A model generated the notes under the pieces. The model saw nothing but the letters and a program-made list of their open reading frames with translations. It had not been told where the DNA came from and did no database searches. The position numbers and the translations under genes are program-made. From Verrucomicrobiota bacterium (GTDB taxonomy: Bacteria > Verrucomicrobiota > Verrucomicrobiia > Opitutales > Opitutaceae), in contig JAUWBF010000021.1 in assembly GCA_030601755.1 (NCBI GenBank), positions 1-46,915 of the forward strand: a stretch of 46,915 nt of DNA. Direction: 5' to 3'. Shown piece after piece: positions 17,717-25,051 of this stretch; within the stretch, counting starts at the first letter, position 1, and each line of letters opens with the position of its first letter.

Positions 17717-18710
17717 GTCCGCGAACGTGCGGCCGACCCTGCGCATCGACTGCCATGTTCACGCCGTCGGTAACGGCACGGGCGGCACCGGCTGCTGGTA
17801 TCGTCCGCGCGGCCTGACCAAGGTCGGCGCACCCTTCATGGTGCGCGCGGTGGGACTCGACGGGGCGGCTTTGCGCGGCGACCTCGACGGGCTCTACGAG
17901 CGCCAGATCGTGCGCTACGTGCGCGAGTCGTCGCTCGACGCGGCGGTGATGCTCGCCCACGAGGAGGCGTATCGGGAAAACGGTGACAAGATCGAGGCGA
18001 GCGGGTCTTTCTACGTGCCCAACGGCCACGTGCTCAACCTGGCGGCGCGCAACCCCGAGCTGTTGCCCGCGGTGTCGATCCACCCCGCGCGCCGCGACGC
18101 GCTGGACGAACTGGAGCGGTGCCTGGCGCGCGGCGCGGTCATGCTGAAGTGCCTGCCCAACGTGCAGAACATCGACTGGTCGCTCCCGCGCTACACGCGT
18201 TTCCTCGAGCGCATGGCCGAGAGCGGCCTCATCCTGTTGGCGCACACCGGCAGCGAGCGGACCATGCCGGTGGCCGATCCCAAGCTGGCCGATCCGCGCG
18301 TGCTCACGCGACCGTTGGAGATCGGCGTAACCTGCATCGCGGCGCATTGCGGCACGGGGTTGATGATGCTCGATCCGGATTATTTCGACGTGTTCGCCGA
18401 CATGGTCGCGAAGCATCCGCGGCTCTACGGCGACAACAGCGCGCTGGCGGCGTTGACCTTCCGGCTGCGGCCCTCGGCGTTGCGGCGCATGGTGTCGGAT
18501 GAGTTGCGCGGTCGCATCCTGCACGGCAGCGATGTGCCGGTTCCGGTGAGTGGGGCGGCGCTCTGCGCACTCGGCATGCTGTCGTGGCGCGACTGGCGGG
18601 AGACGTCACGCATCGCCAATCCCATCGAGCGCGACGCGGAGTTGAAGCGCCGGCTGGGCTTCGGCGAGGAGTCGTTTACCACACTCTCCGGGCTGCTGCG
18701 GAAGCGCTGA
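17697..18710 (+). CDS. amidohydrolase-family metal-dependent hydrolase
   Basis: A 337-residue TIM-barrel amidohydrolase (Amidohydrolase_2-like). Metal-site candidates are HVH (H20/H22 in RIDCHVH), a lysine in VMLKCLPNVQN (near 150), HTG near 183, HCG near 217 and the aspartate in LHGSDVP near 281. The substrate cannot be told from sequence; the family includes decarboxylases and hydrolases of cyclic amides and lactones. It has no signal peptide, unlike the overlapping upstream gene. The ATG at 17697 lies 20 bases inside the previous gene; a GTG at 17727 is an alternative that would shorten it by 10 residues. Confidence 0.8.
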   Translation: MLFGSTESANVRPTLRIDCHVHAVGNGTGGTGCWYRPRGLTKVGAPFMVRAVGLDGAALRGDLDGLYERQIVRYVRESSLDAAVMLAHEEAYRENGDKIEASGSFYVPNGHVLNLAARNPELLPAVSIHPARRDALDELERCLARGAVMLKCLPNVQNIDWSLPRYTRFLERMAESGLILLAHTGSERTMPVADPKLADPRVLTRPLEIGVTCIAAHCGTGLMMLDPDYFDVFADMVAKHPRLYGDNSALAALTFRLRPSALRRMVSDELRGRILHGSDVPVPVSGAALCALGMLSWRDWRETSRIANPIERDAELKRRLGFGEESFTTLSGLLRKR

Positions 18711-18716
18711 TTTTTT

Positions 18717-18808
18717 AACGCAAAGGCGCGAAGACGCAAAGGTCGCAAGGATCAGATGCCGGATCAAGCCGACGCCTTTGCGTCGCTGCCTCTTTGCGCC
18801 TTTGCGTT
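18717..18808. repeat. interspersed inverted repeat, family A copy 1
   Basis: Outer arms AACGCAAAGGCGC / GCGCCTTTGCGTT (18717-18729 with 18796-18808) match perfectly, with further GACGCAAAGG / CCTTTGCGTC pairing inside. It fills the space between two convergent genes and could act as a two-way terminator. Further copies lie at 21782 and 32084. Confidence 0.85.
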
Positions 18809-18821
18809 GAAATTCCGAACT

Positions 18822-19922
18822 TTAGTTCGCGAAGCGGAAGAGGGCGACGTCGCCGTCCTTGAAGACGTATTCCTTGCCCTCGAGGCGGTATTTGCCGGCG
18901 TCGCGGGCGGCGGCCGTGCTGCCGAGCGTGGAGAGGTCCTCGTAGGAGACGACCTCGGCTTTGATGAAGCCCTTCTCGAAGTCGGTGTGGATGACGCCGG
19001 CGGCCTGCGGGGCCTTGAAGCCCTTCTTGATCGTCCAGGCGCGGACTTCCTTTTCACCGGCGGTGAAGTAGGTCTGCAGGCCGAGCAGGTCGTAGCTGCC
19101 GCGGATGAGCGCGGACACGCCGGAGTCGTCGACACCGAGATCCTTCAAAAACTCCTTGGCCTCCTCGGGGCTGAGGTCGATGAGCTCGTATTCGATGCGG
19201 GCGCTGATCGGCACGTAGGCGGCGTCGTGGTGGGCGCGCACGAACTCGGCGACCTGCTTCACGTAGGGATTGCCGTCGACGTCGGCGAGGTCGCCCTCGG
19301 CGACATTGCACGCGTAGAGCACGGGCTTGGCGGAGAGCAGCTGGAAGTGCTTGAGCAGCTTCTTCTCGTCGTCGGTGGTGTCGAGGACGTTGGCGGGCTT
19401 GTTCTCGTTGAGGTGGGGGACGAGACGCTCGAGCAGGGCGAGTTCGGCCTGCGCGTCCTTGTCGCCGGACTTGGCGGATTTTTGGGTCTTGGGGATGCGC
19501 TTCTCGACGGCGTCGAGATCGGCGAGAATCAGCTCGGTGGTGATGACGTCGATGTCGCGGACCGGGTCGACCGAGCCCATGGTGTGGATGACGTCGTCGT
19601 CCACGAAGCAGCGCACCACGTGCACGATGGCGTCGACCTCGCGAATGTTGGCGAGGAACTGGTTGCCGAGACCCTCGCCCTTGCTGGCGCCCGCGACGAG
19701 GCCGGCGATGTCGACGAACTCGATGGCCGCGGGGATGACCACGCTGGTCTTGGCGATCTTTTGCAGGACCGCGAGACGGGCGTCCGGCACGGTGACGACG
19801 CCCACGTTGGGGTCGATCGTGCAGAACGGATAATTGGCCGCCTCGGCCTTGCGGGAGCGGGTGAGGGCGTTGAAGAGGGTGGACTTGCCGACGTTGGGCA
19901 AGCCGACGATGCCGGCTTTCAT
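18822..19922 (-). CDS. ychF: ribosome-associated GTPase/ATPase YchF (OLA1 family)
   Basis: A 366-residue protein, the usual YchF length, starting [15 protein letters not shown] with the P-loop GLPNVGKS at the N-terminus. [20 protein letters not shown] is the typical G3 region. The C-terminal TGS domain (from about residue 280) includes [16 protein letters not shown] and [18 protein letters not shown]. YchF binds ribosomes and hydrolyses ATP or GTP in stress adaptation. An in-frame start 18 codons upstream exists, but the family always begins at the chosen Met. It is divergent from rpoZ. Confidence 0.96.
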   Translation of the reverse strand: MKAGIVGLPNVGKSTLFNALTRSRKAEAANYPFCTIDPNVGVVTVPDARLAVLQKIAKTSVVIPAAIEFVDIAGLVAGASKGEGLGNQFLANIREVDAIVHVVRCFVDDDVIHTMGSVDPVRDIDVITTELILADLDAVEKRIPKTQKSAKSGDKDAQAELALLERLVPHLNENKPANVLDTTDDEKKLLKHFQLLSAKPVLYACNVAEGDLADVDGNPYVKQVAEFVRAHHDAAYVPISARIEYELIDLSPEEAKEFLKDLGVDDSGVSALIRGSYDLLGLQTYFTAGEKEVRAWTIKKGFKAPQAAGVIHTDFEKGFIKAEVVSYEDLSTLGSTAAARDAGKYRLEGKEYVFKDGDVALFRFAN

Positions 19923-20048
19923 AAGGGGCCGACGTTCGCCGACCTCGGGGGGCGTGGTCAAGCCTTGGGCGCGCACTCGCGGGGAAATTGCCCTTGACCC
20001 CCCGACCGCGGGGCGGTTTTGGTGTCCGTTTCAACTTTTAAGGCAGCC

Positions 20049-20249
20049 ATGCGCGACGAATACCTCCGACAAGCCAACAAGATCATCACCGACTCCAACC
20101 TGCTCATCAACGTGGTCTCGCGCCGCGTGAAGCAGCTGCGTCGCGGCAGCCGCCCCCTCGTCGAGTCGCTCGAGAAGCTCTCCCCCGAGGATATCGCCCT
20201 GCGCGAGATCATCGAGGGCAAGATCACCTACGAGCTCGAGACCACCTGA
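20049..20249 (+). CDS. rpoZ: RNA polymerase omega subunit
   Basis: A 66-residue omega-like protein. MRDEYLRQANKIITDSNLLINVVSRRVKQL matches the RpoZ N-terminal helices, with RGSRPLVESLEKLSPEDIALREI as the conserved middle and a short acidic end. Omega helps assemble RNA polymerase around beta-prime. The first ATG in good context is at 20049; an in-frame start at 20019 would add ten unlike residues. The gene stands alone, divergent from ychF, 128 bases before smpB. Confidence 0.85.
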   Translation: MRDEYLRQANKIITDSNLLINVVSRRVKQLRRGSRPLVESLEKLSPEDIALREIIEGKITYELETT

Positions 20250-20314
20250 GGCGATCCGAGCGCCGTCCGGCCCGCACCGCGCGGCCGTCCCTTCCGCGAC
20301 CGTCATTTTGGAGT

Positions 20315-20332
20315 CCCGCCCCGCGGGTTTTT
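20315..20332 (+). terminator. weak intrinsic terminator after rpoZ
   Basis: A 5-bp GC stem (CCCGC / GCGGG) with a 3-base loop and five Ts, 65 bases after the rpoZ stop. Short but well placed. Confidence 0.45.
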
Positions 20333-20377
20333 CCGGAGTGGCGGTTTTCCATGTTCCCGCATTCGTTATAGCCCGAG

Positions 20378-20854
20378 ATGTCCGCCAAGAAAAAAGACGC
20401 CAAACGCTACACGGAGGTTCGCAACGCCAAGGCGCTGCGCGATTTTTCCGTGGAGGAGCGCTTTGAGGCCGGCATCCAGCTGAAGGGCACCGAGATCAAG
20501 TCCGTGCGCAACGGCCGCGCGCAGATCAACGACGCCTTCGGCCGCCTCGAAAAGGGCGAGCTGTGGCTGCACAACGCCCACATCGACGAATACGCCTTCG
20601 GCAACATCTACAACCACCCCGCGCGCCGCACCCGCAAGCTGCTTCTGCACCGGCACCAGATCCGCAAGATCGCCCAGGCCATGCAGGCCGAGGGCAAGTC
20701 GCTCATCCCCCTGCGAATGTATTTCAAAGAAGGTCTGCTCAAGGTCGAGGTGGCGCTCTGCACGGGCAAAAAACTCCACGACAAGCGCGACGACCTGAAG
20801 AACAAGACCGCGCAAAAGGAACTGGACCGCGCCCTCAAGATTCACCGTCGATGA
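20378..20854 (+). CDS. smpB: tmRNA-binding protein SmpB
   Basis: A 158-residue SmpB. It contains NAKALRDFSVEERFEAGIQL (family NRKA...Y.I...EAGI), GTEIKSVRNGRAQI, LHNAHIDEYAFGN, the HPARRTRKLLLHRHQI stretch and the basic tail KLHDKRDDLKNKTAQKELDRALK. SmpB delivers tmRNA to stalled ribosomes. It overlaps thrB by ATGA. The ssrA RNA itself was not seen in this window. Confidence 0.97.
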   Translation: MSAKKKDAKRYTEVRNAKALRDFSVEERFEAGIQLKGTEIKSVRNGRAQINDAFGRLEKGELWLHNAHIDEYAFGNIYNHPARRTRKLLLHRHQIRKIAQAMQAEGKSLIPLRMYFKEGLLKVEVALCTGKKLHDKRDDLKNKTAQKELDRALKIHRR

Positions 20855-21765
20855 ACAGCCACACGCCCTCCCGCGTCACCGTCCGCATCCCCGGCAGCAC
20901 CTCCAACTGCGGCTCGGGTTTCGATTCCCTGGGCCTGGCCCTGCAGGTCTACAACCGGGTGACGCTGACGGCGCGCGACGACGCCACGCAGGTCGCCGAG
21001 CGCGAGTCCGACGCCCGCGCCGCCGACATGGTCGCGGCCACCGTCGCCGCCATGACGAAGCGCGCCCCGGCCGTCGCCAAGACCGGCTTCACCTACCGCA
21101 TCGAGGGCGACGTGCCGCCCGCCCGCGGCCTCGGTTCCAGCATCACCGTCATCGGCGGCGTGCTCGCCGGTCTCAACGTGCTGGCCGACGCCGGCCTCGA
21201 TCGCGAGACGCTGGTTTCCATCGCCAACGAACTCGAGGGTCACCCCGACAACGCCGCCGCCGGCATCCTCGGCGGGTTCTGCGTCGCCCGCTGCGATCCC
21301 GCCGACGGCCACTATCTCGGCACCGTGCGCGTGGCCCTGCCGCCCGAGCTGCGCTTCGTCGTCGTCTCGCCGTCCGTCGAGATGCTGACCAAGGAGTCGC
21401 GCGGCGTATTGCCAACGCAACTACCGTATTTCGACGCGGTGAAGAGCATCAACGCCTCCAACTACCTCGTGGCCGCGCTGGCCACCGGCGAGTTCGAGCG
21501 GCTGCGCGACGCCGTCGGCGACTACATGCACGAGCCCTACCGCCTGCCGCGCATCAAGGGTGGACGCGAGGCCATCGCGGCCGGCGTGGCCGCGGGCGCC
21601 TACACCGGCTGGCTCAGCGGCAGCGGGTCGAGCGTCCTGTGCGTGGCGCCCGAGTCCGTCGCCGGCGCCGTGGCCAAGGCGATGCAGGCGGCGTTCGCCG
21701 CCGAGGGCATCCCGTCCGAGGCCCGCGACCTCGCCGCCGACAACGTCGGCTGCCGCGTGGAGTGA
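20851..21765 (+). CDS. thrB: homoserine kinase
   Basis: A 304-residue GHMP-family kinase. RVTVRIPGSTSNCGSGFDSL is the typical homoserine kinase N-terminus, PPARGLGSSITVIGG is the ATP-binding GLGSS loop, ELEGHPDNAAAGILGG follows, and the C-terminal GAYTGWLSGSGSSVL is motif 3. It phosphorylates homoserine in threonine synthesis. It is translationally coupled to smpB (ATGA), an unusual pairing. A family A repeat follows its stop. Confidence 0.92.
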   Translation: MNSHTPSRVTVRIPGSTSNCGSGFDSLGLALQVYNRVTLTARDDATQVAERESDARAADMVAATVAAMTKRAPAVAKTGFTYRIEGDVPPARGLGSSITVIGGVLAGLNVLADAGLDRETLVSIANELEGHPDNAAAGILGGFCVARCDPADGHYLGTVRVALPPELRFVVVSPSVEMLTKESRGVLPTQLPYFDAVKSINASNYLVAALATGEFERLRDAVGDYMHEPYRLPRIKGGREAIAAGVAAGAYTGWLSGSGSSVLCVAPESVAGAVAKAMQAAFAAEGIPSEARDLAADNVGCRVE

Positions 21766-21781
21766 GTTAATCACTAAGAAA

Positions 21782-21882
21782 TTTTAACGCAAAGACGCAA
21801 AGACGCGGAGGTCGCAAAGGCCTTCAGACAAATTTCGCAGAGCCTTTGCGTCTCTTTGCGCCTTCGCGCTTTTGCGTTAAAA
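21782..21882. repeat. interspersed inverted repeat, family A copy 2
   Basis: Outer arms TTTTAACGCAAA / TTTGCGTTAAAA (21782-21793 with 21871-21882) are perfect, with imperfect AGACGCAAAG-type pairing inside. It lies between the convergent thrB and gspF genes. Confidence 0.85.
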
Positions 21883-21900
21883 CTCCGGACTGCTGCGCGT

Positions 21901-23178
21901 TTAGAATCTGAAGCTCGAACTGACCTGAAAGACTGCCGAGACGATGGCGTAGGCGAGGAAGGCGACGAACGTGAACGCGAACGCCAGCACGCCGCCCGAC
22001 ACGAGCGTGGTGAAGCGGTGCAGCCAACGATCCAAGTCGGCGCGCTGGCTGCGGGCGACGTCGCGCAGGCCGGGGGCGAGGTTGCCGGTCTGCTCGGCGA
22101 TGCCGACGCGGTCGACCAGCAGGCGCGGAAAAAAGCCGGTGCGCAGCAGCGCGTTCGACAGGCTCTCGCCCTCGATCACGCGGTCGTTGGCCTCGGCCAG
22201 ACGTTCGCGCAGCGCGCCGTTGGCCACGGTGCGCTCGGTGAGGCGCAGCGCGTCGGACGTGGTGATGCCGTTTTCCAGGAGCACCGAAAGCGTTTGGCAA
22301 AAGTTGAGCACCGCGGACCGCACCACCAGCGCGCCCACGGCGGGCAGGCGCAGGAGCAGCGCGTCGAAGGCGAGCCGGCCGGCGGCGGTCTTGCGCCAGC
22401 CGACGATCATCACGGCCGCGACGATAGCGCCGACCAGCACGAACGGTCCGTAGCGCAGCGTGCTTTCCGAGATGAGGATGAGCAGACGCGTGGACGGCGG
22501 CATGTTGCCGCCGAGGGAGTCGAGCAGCGTCTGCAACCGCGGCAGCAGGAAGAAGAGGAAAAACAGGATGACGCCGCAGGCCAGCAGGCAGATGAAGCCG
22601 GGGTAGGCCATCGCCGTCACGAGCTTGGACTTCATTTCCTTCACCTCGCGGTAGTGGAGGATGAGGCGCTCCAGCACTTCGCCGAGGTTGCCCGTGGCCT
22701 CGCCGGCGGCGACGAGGTTGATGGTCTGCGAGTCGAAGACCGCGGGATAGTTGCCCATCGCGGTGGAGAGGCTGAGGCCCTCGCCGAGGTGGGTCCACAG
22801 GCCGGCGAAGAGCGCGCGTTGACGCGGGTTTTGCAGGCGCAAAGCGAGCAGGCGGATGGCCTCGCCGGCGGACATGCCGCTGCGGATGAGGTCGGCCAAC
22901 GATTCGAGAAAGGGCAGGCAGTCCTTGCGGGTCGGAGCGAGCTTACCCTTGGCCGCGGCGGCGGGTTCGTGCGAGCGGTCGACGGCGTCGGCGGTGGCGG
23001 GCGTGGCGGTCTTGCGGCGGGTCTTGGCGGGCTTGGCCGCGCCCTGTTCGTCGATGCGCAGCGGTTGCAGTCCGCGGCCCTGCAACCGGCGGACGGCGTC
23101 GCGGCGGGTAGGCGCGTCGAGCGTGCCGTCGGCGGTTTTGCCGGATGCGTCGCGGGCTTGGTAGGCGAAGGTGGGCAT
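21901..23178 (-). CDS. gspF: type II secretion / type IV pilus inner-membrane protein GspF (PilC)
   Basis: A 425-residue GspF/PilC protein. The N-terminus MPTFAYQARDASGKTADGTL is typical, followed by a linker (~45-85) and two repeated F domains. The first has FLESLADLIRSGMSAGEA...GEATGNLGEVLE and the second FCQTLSVLLENGITTSDAL...GIAEQTGNLAPGL, with a helix pair in the middle (~210-290) and one at the C-terminus. It is the membrane platform that couples the GspE motor to pseudopilus assembly. It follows gspE on the same strand after a 139-base gap that contains a perfect hairpin. Confidence 0.92.
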   Translation of the reverse strand: MPTFAYQARDASGKTADGTLDAPTRRDAVRRLQGRGLQPLRIDEQGAAKPAKTRRKTATPATADAVDRSHEPAAAAKGKLAPTRKDCLPFLESLADLIRSGMSAGEAIRLLALRLQNPRQRALFAGLWTHLGEGLSLSTAMGNYPAVFDSQTINLVAAGEATGNLGEVLERLILHYREVKEMKSKLVTAMAYPGFICLLACGVILFFLFFLLPRLQTLLDSLGGNMPPSTRLLILISESTLRYGPFVLVGAIVAAVMIVGWRKTAAGRLAFDALLLRLPAVGALVVRSAVLNFCQTLSVLLENGITTSDALRLTERTVANGALRERLAEANDRVIEGESLSNALLRTGFFPRLLVDRVGIAEQTGNLAPGLRDVARSQRADLDRWLHRFTTLVSGGVLAFAFTFVAFLAYAIVSAVFQVSSSFRF

Positions 23179-23189
23179 CGATTAATTGA

Positions 23190-23285
23190 GTCGAAGGTCG
23201 AAGGTCCGAAGGTCGCAGGTCGGGTGCCGCGGGTGGGCGTCGCGAGTGGCCGATGACTTTTGACTTTGAGACATGTGACTTTGGA
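23190..23285. repeat. degenerate short-unit repeat tract between gspE and gspF
   Basis: Near-tandem TCGAAGG units (23191-23221) and TGACTTT units (23254-23285) flank a GC-rich core. It looks like another interspersed intergenic repeat; no protein or RNA is recognised. Confidence 0.55.
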
Positions 23286-23288
23286 CGA

Positions 23289-23333
23289 CAGCACGACGGA
23301 TTGAGCGGCGGAGCCGCTCAATCCGTCGTGCTG
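23289..23333. repeat. perfect 21-bp inverted repeat at the 3' end of gspE
   Basis: Two arms of 21 bases (23289-23309 and 23313-23333) are exact reverse complements with a GGA centre. The right arm contains the gspE stop and last codons (minus strand). It has no following T-run on the minus strand, so it may be an RNA-stabilising or processing hairpin and not a simple terminator. Confidence 0.9.
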
Positions 23334-25051
23334 ATGGCGCGCAGGAGTTCGTCGAGGGTGGTGTGGCCGGCGCGGACTTTTTCCCAGCCGGATTGCACGA
23401 GGGTGCGCATGCCGTCGGCGCGTGCGCGGTCGGTGAGGGCGCGGTTGGATTCGCGGGCGACGATCAGGTCGTGCAGCGGCTTGGGGCGCAGGATCTCGAA
23501 GATGCCGATGCGGCCGCGGTAACCGGTGCCGCGGCACTTGCGGCAACCGACGGGATGCTTGAGGTGGTCGATGCCGATGGCATCGGTCGTCGGCAGGCCG
23601 AGCGCGGCGAGCGTGGCGCGCAGCTCGGTGGAGTCGACGGGCTTGGGCGCGGCGCAGTCGGGGCAGAGGCGGCGCACGAGGCGCTGGGCGATGACGAGCT
23701 CGACGGCGGAGGCAACGAGGAAGGGTTCCACGCCCATGTCGATGAGACGGGTGATGGCGCCGGGGGCGTCGTTGGTGTGCAGGGTCGAGAACACCAAGTG
23801 ACCGGTGAGCGAGGCGCGGATGGCGATTTCGGCGGTCTCGAGGTCGCGGATTTCGCCGACCATGATGACGTCGGGGTCCTGGCGCAGCGTGTGGCGCAGG
23901 GCCGAGGCGAAGGTAAGGCCGATCTCGGCGCGGGTCTGCACCTGGTTGGCGCCGGGGACCTCGTATTCGATGGGGTCCTCGATGGTGATGATGCGCAGGT
24001 CGGGGGAGTTGATCTTGCGCAGAAAGGCGTTGAGCGAGGTCGACTTGCCGGAGCCGGTGGGGCCGGTGACGAGGATGATGCCGTGGGGGAAGTCGAGGAC
24101 GTGGTTGATCTGCGCCTGCTCGTCGGCGGACATGCCGAGCTTCTCCATCGTGTAGGCTTCCTTGCGCTGGTTGAGCAGGCGGAGCGACACGGACTCGGCG
24201 TAGATGGTGGGGATGGTGGAGACGCGGATGTCGAGGTTGGTGGAGCCGGCGCGGAAGTTGATGCGGCCGTCCTGCGGCAGGCGTTTTTCCGAGATGTTGA
24301 GGCGCGCCATGATCTTGAGGCGCGAGATGATGGCGTCCTGGAAGCGCAGGAGGTTGTCCGGCACGGGCACGGGCACGAGCAGTCCGTCGACGCGGTAGCG
24401 GATGCGCAGCTGGCCTTCCTGCGGTTCGAAGTGGATGTCGGTGGCGGCGTCGGTGACGGCCTGCGCGATGACATCGGTGACGAAGCGCACGACGGCGGCG
24501 TCTTGGTCGGCGTCGAGGTTGGCGTCGGCGGCGCTGGCGGCGGGCAGGAAGTCGTCGTCGGAGTCGTCGAGCGAGCCGGAGCCGACGCCGTAGTTTTCAA
24601 CGATGAGCTGCTGCACTCGCTCGGCGGGCGCGAGGTGCCAGACGAGCGGACGCGGGGTGAAGGTGGCGATCCAGTCGGCCATCTCCGGGGTGGGCGGCCA
24701 GGAGGTGGCGAGGTGGAGCGGGCCGGTCTCGGTCGCGGGGGCGTCGTCGTTGTCGTCGGTATTGACGGGTTCCGGTTTGGCGCGGGCGAGGGGGATGGTC
24801 TGGAAATCGGACGCGAGGCGCGGGGGGAGCAGGCGCAGGCTGTCGAGGTCGGCGGCGGGGTTGAGCTCGGCGGGCAGGCCGGTGGCCTCGGCGAGTGCGA
24901 GGCAGACGGTGTCGTCGGCGAGCTGGAGGGCGGCGGCGAGCAGGGGCTGGCGTTGCTCGCGCGGGGCCTCGGCGAGGGTGGTCAGGGTTTCCTCGGTAAG
25001 GCGGGCCGCCAGCGCGGCGGGCAAACCGGCCGTGGGGCTGGAGGCGATCAT
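23318..25051 (-). CDS. gspE: type II secretion / type IV pilus assembly ATPase GspE
   Basis: A 577-residue secretion ATPase. The N-terminal ~150 residues form the GspE-type N1 region, poorly conserved. The motor domain has RIRYRVDGLLVPV, Walker A GPTGSGKSTSLNAFL, the Asp box ITIEDPIEYEVPG, Walker B RQDPDVIMVGEIRDLETAE and the His box FSTLHTNDAPGAI. A zinc site, CPDC...CRKCRGTGYRGRIGIFE, is near the C-terminus. It starts four bases inside gspD (ATGA) and should power the system built by GspF and GspD. Confidence 0.95.
   Translation of the reverse strand: MIASSPTAGLPAALAARLTEETLTTLAEAPREQRQPLLAAALQLADDTVCLALAEATGLPAELNPAADLDSLRLLPPRLASDFQTIPLARAKPEPVNTDDNDDAPATETGPLHLATSWPPTPEMADWIATFTPRPLVWHLAPAERVQQLIVENYGVGSGSLDDSDDDFLPAASAADANLDADQDAAVVRFVTDVIAQAVTDAATDIHFEPQEGQLRIRYRVDGLLVPVPVPDNLLRFQDAIISRLKIMARLNISEKRLPQDGRINFRAGSTNLDIRVSTIPTIYAESVSLRLLNQRKEAYTMEKLGMSADEQAQINHVLDFPHGIILVTGPTGSGKSTSLNAFLRKINSPDLRIITIEDPIEYEVPGANQVQTRAEIGLTFASALRHTLRQDPDVIMVGEIRDLETAEIAIRASLTGHLVFSTLHTNDAPGAITRLIDMGVEPFLVASAVELVIAQRLVRRLCPDCAAPKPVDSTELRATLAALGLPTTDAIGIDHLKHPVGCRKCRGTGYRGRIGIFEILRPKPLHDLIVARESNRALTDRARADGMRTLVQSGWEKVRAGHTTLDELLRAISTTD

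Noticed and set aside
18717-18808. Family A repeats as a CRISPR array
   Set aside because: Copies are single inverted repeats kilobases apart with no regular spacers and no cas genes.
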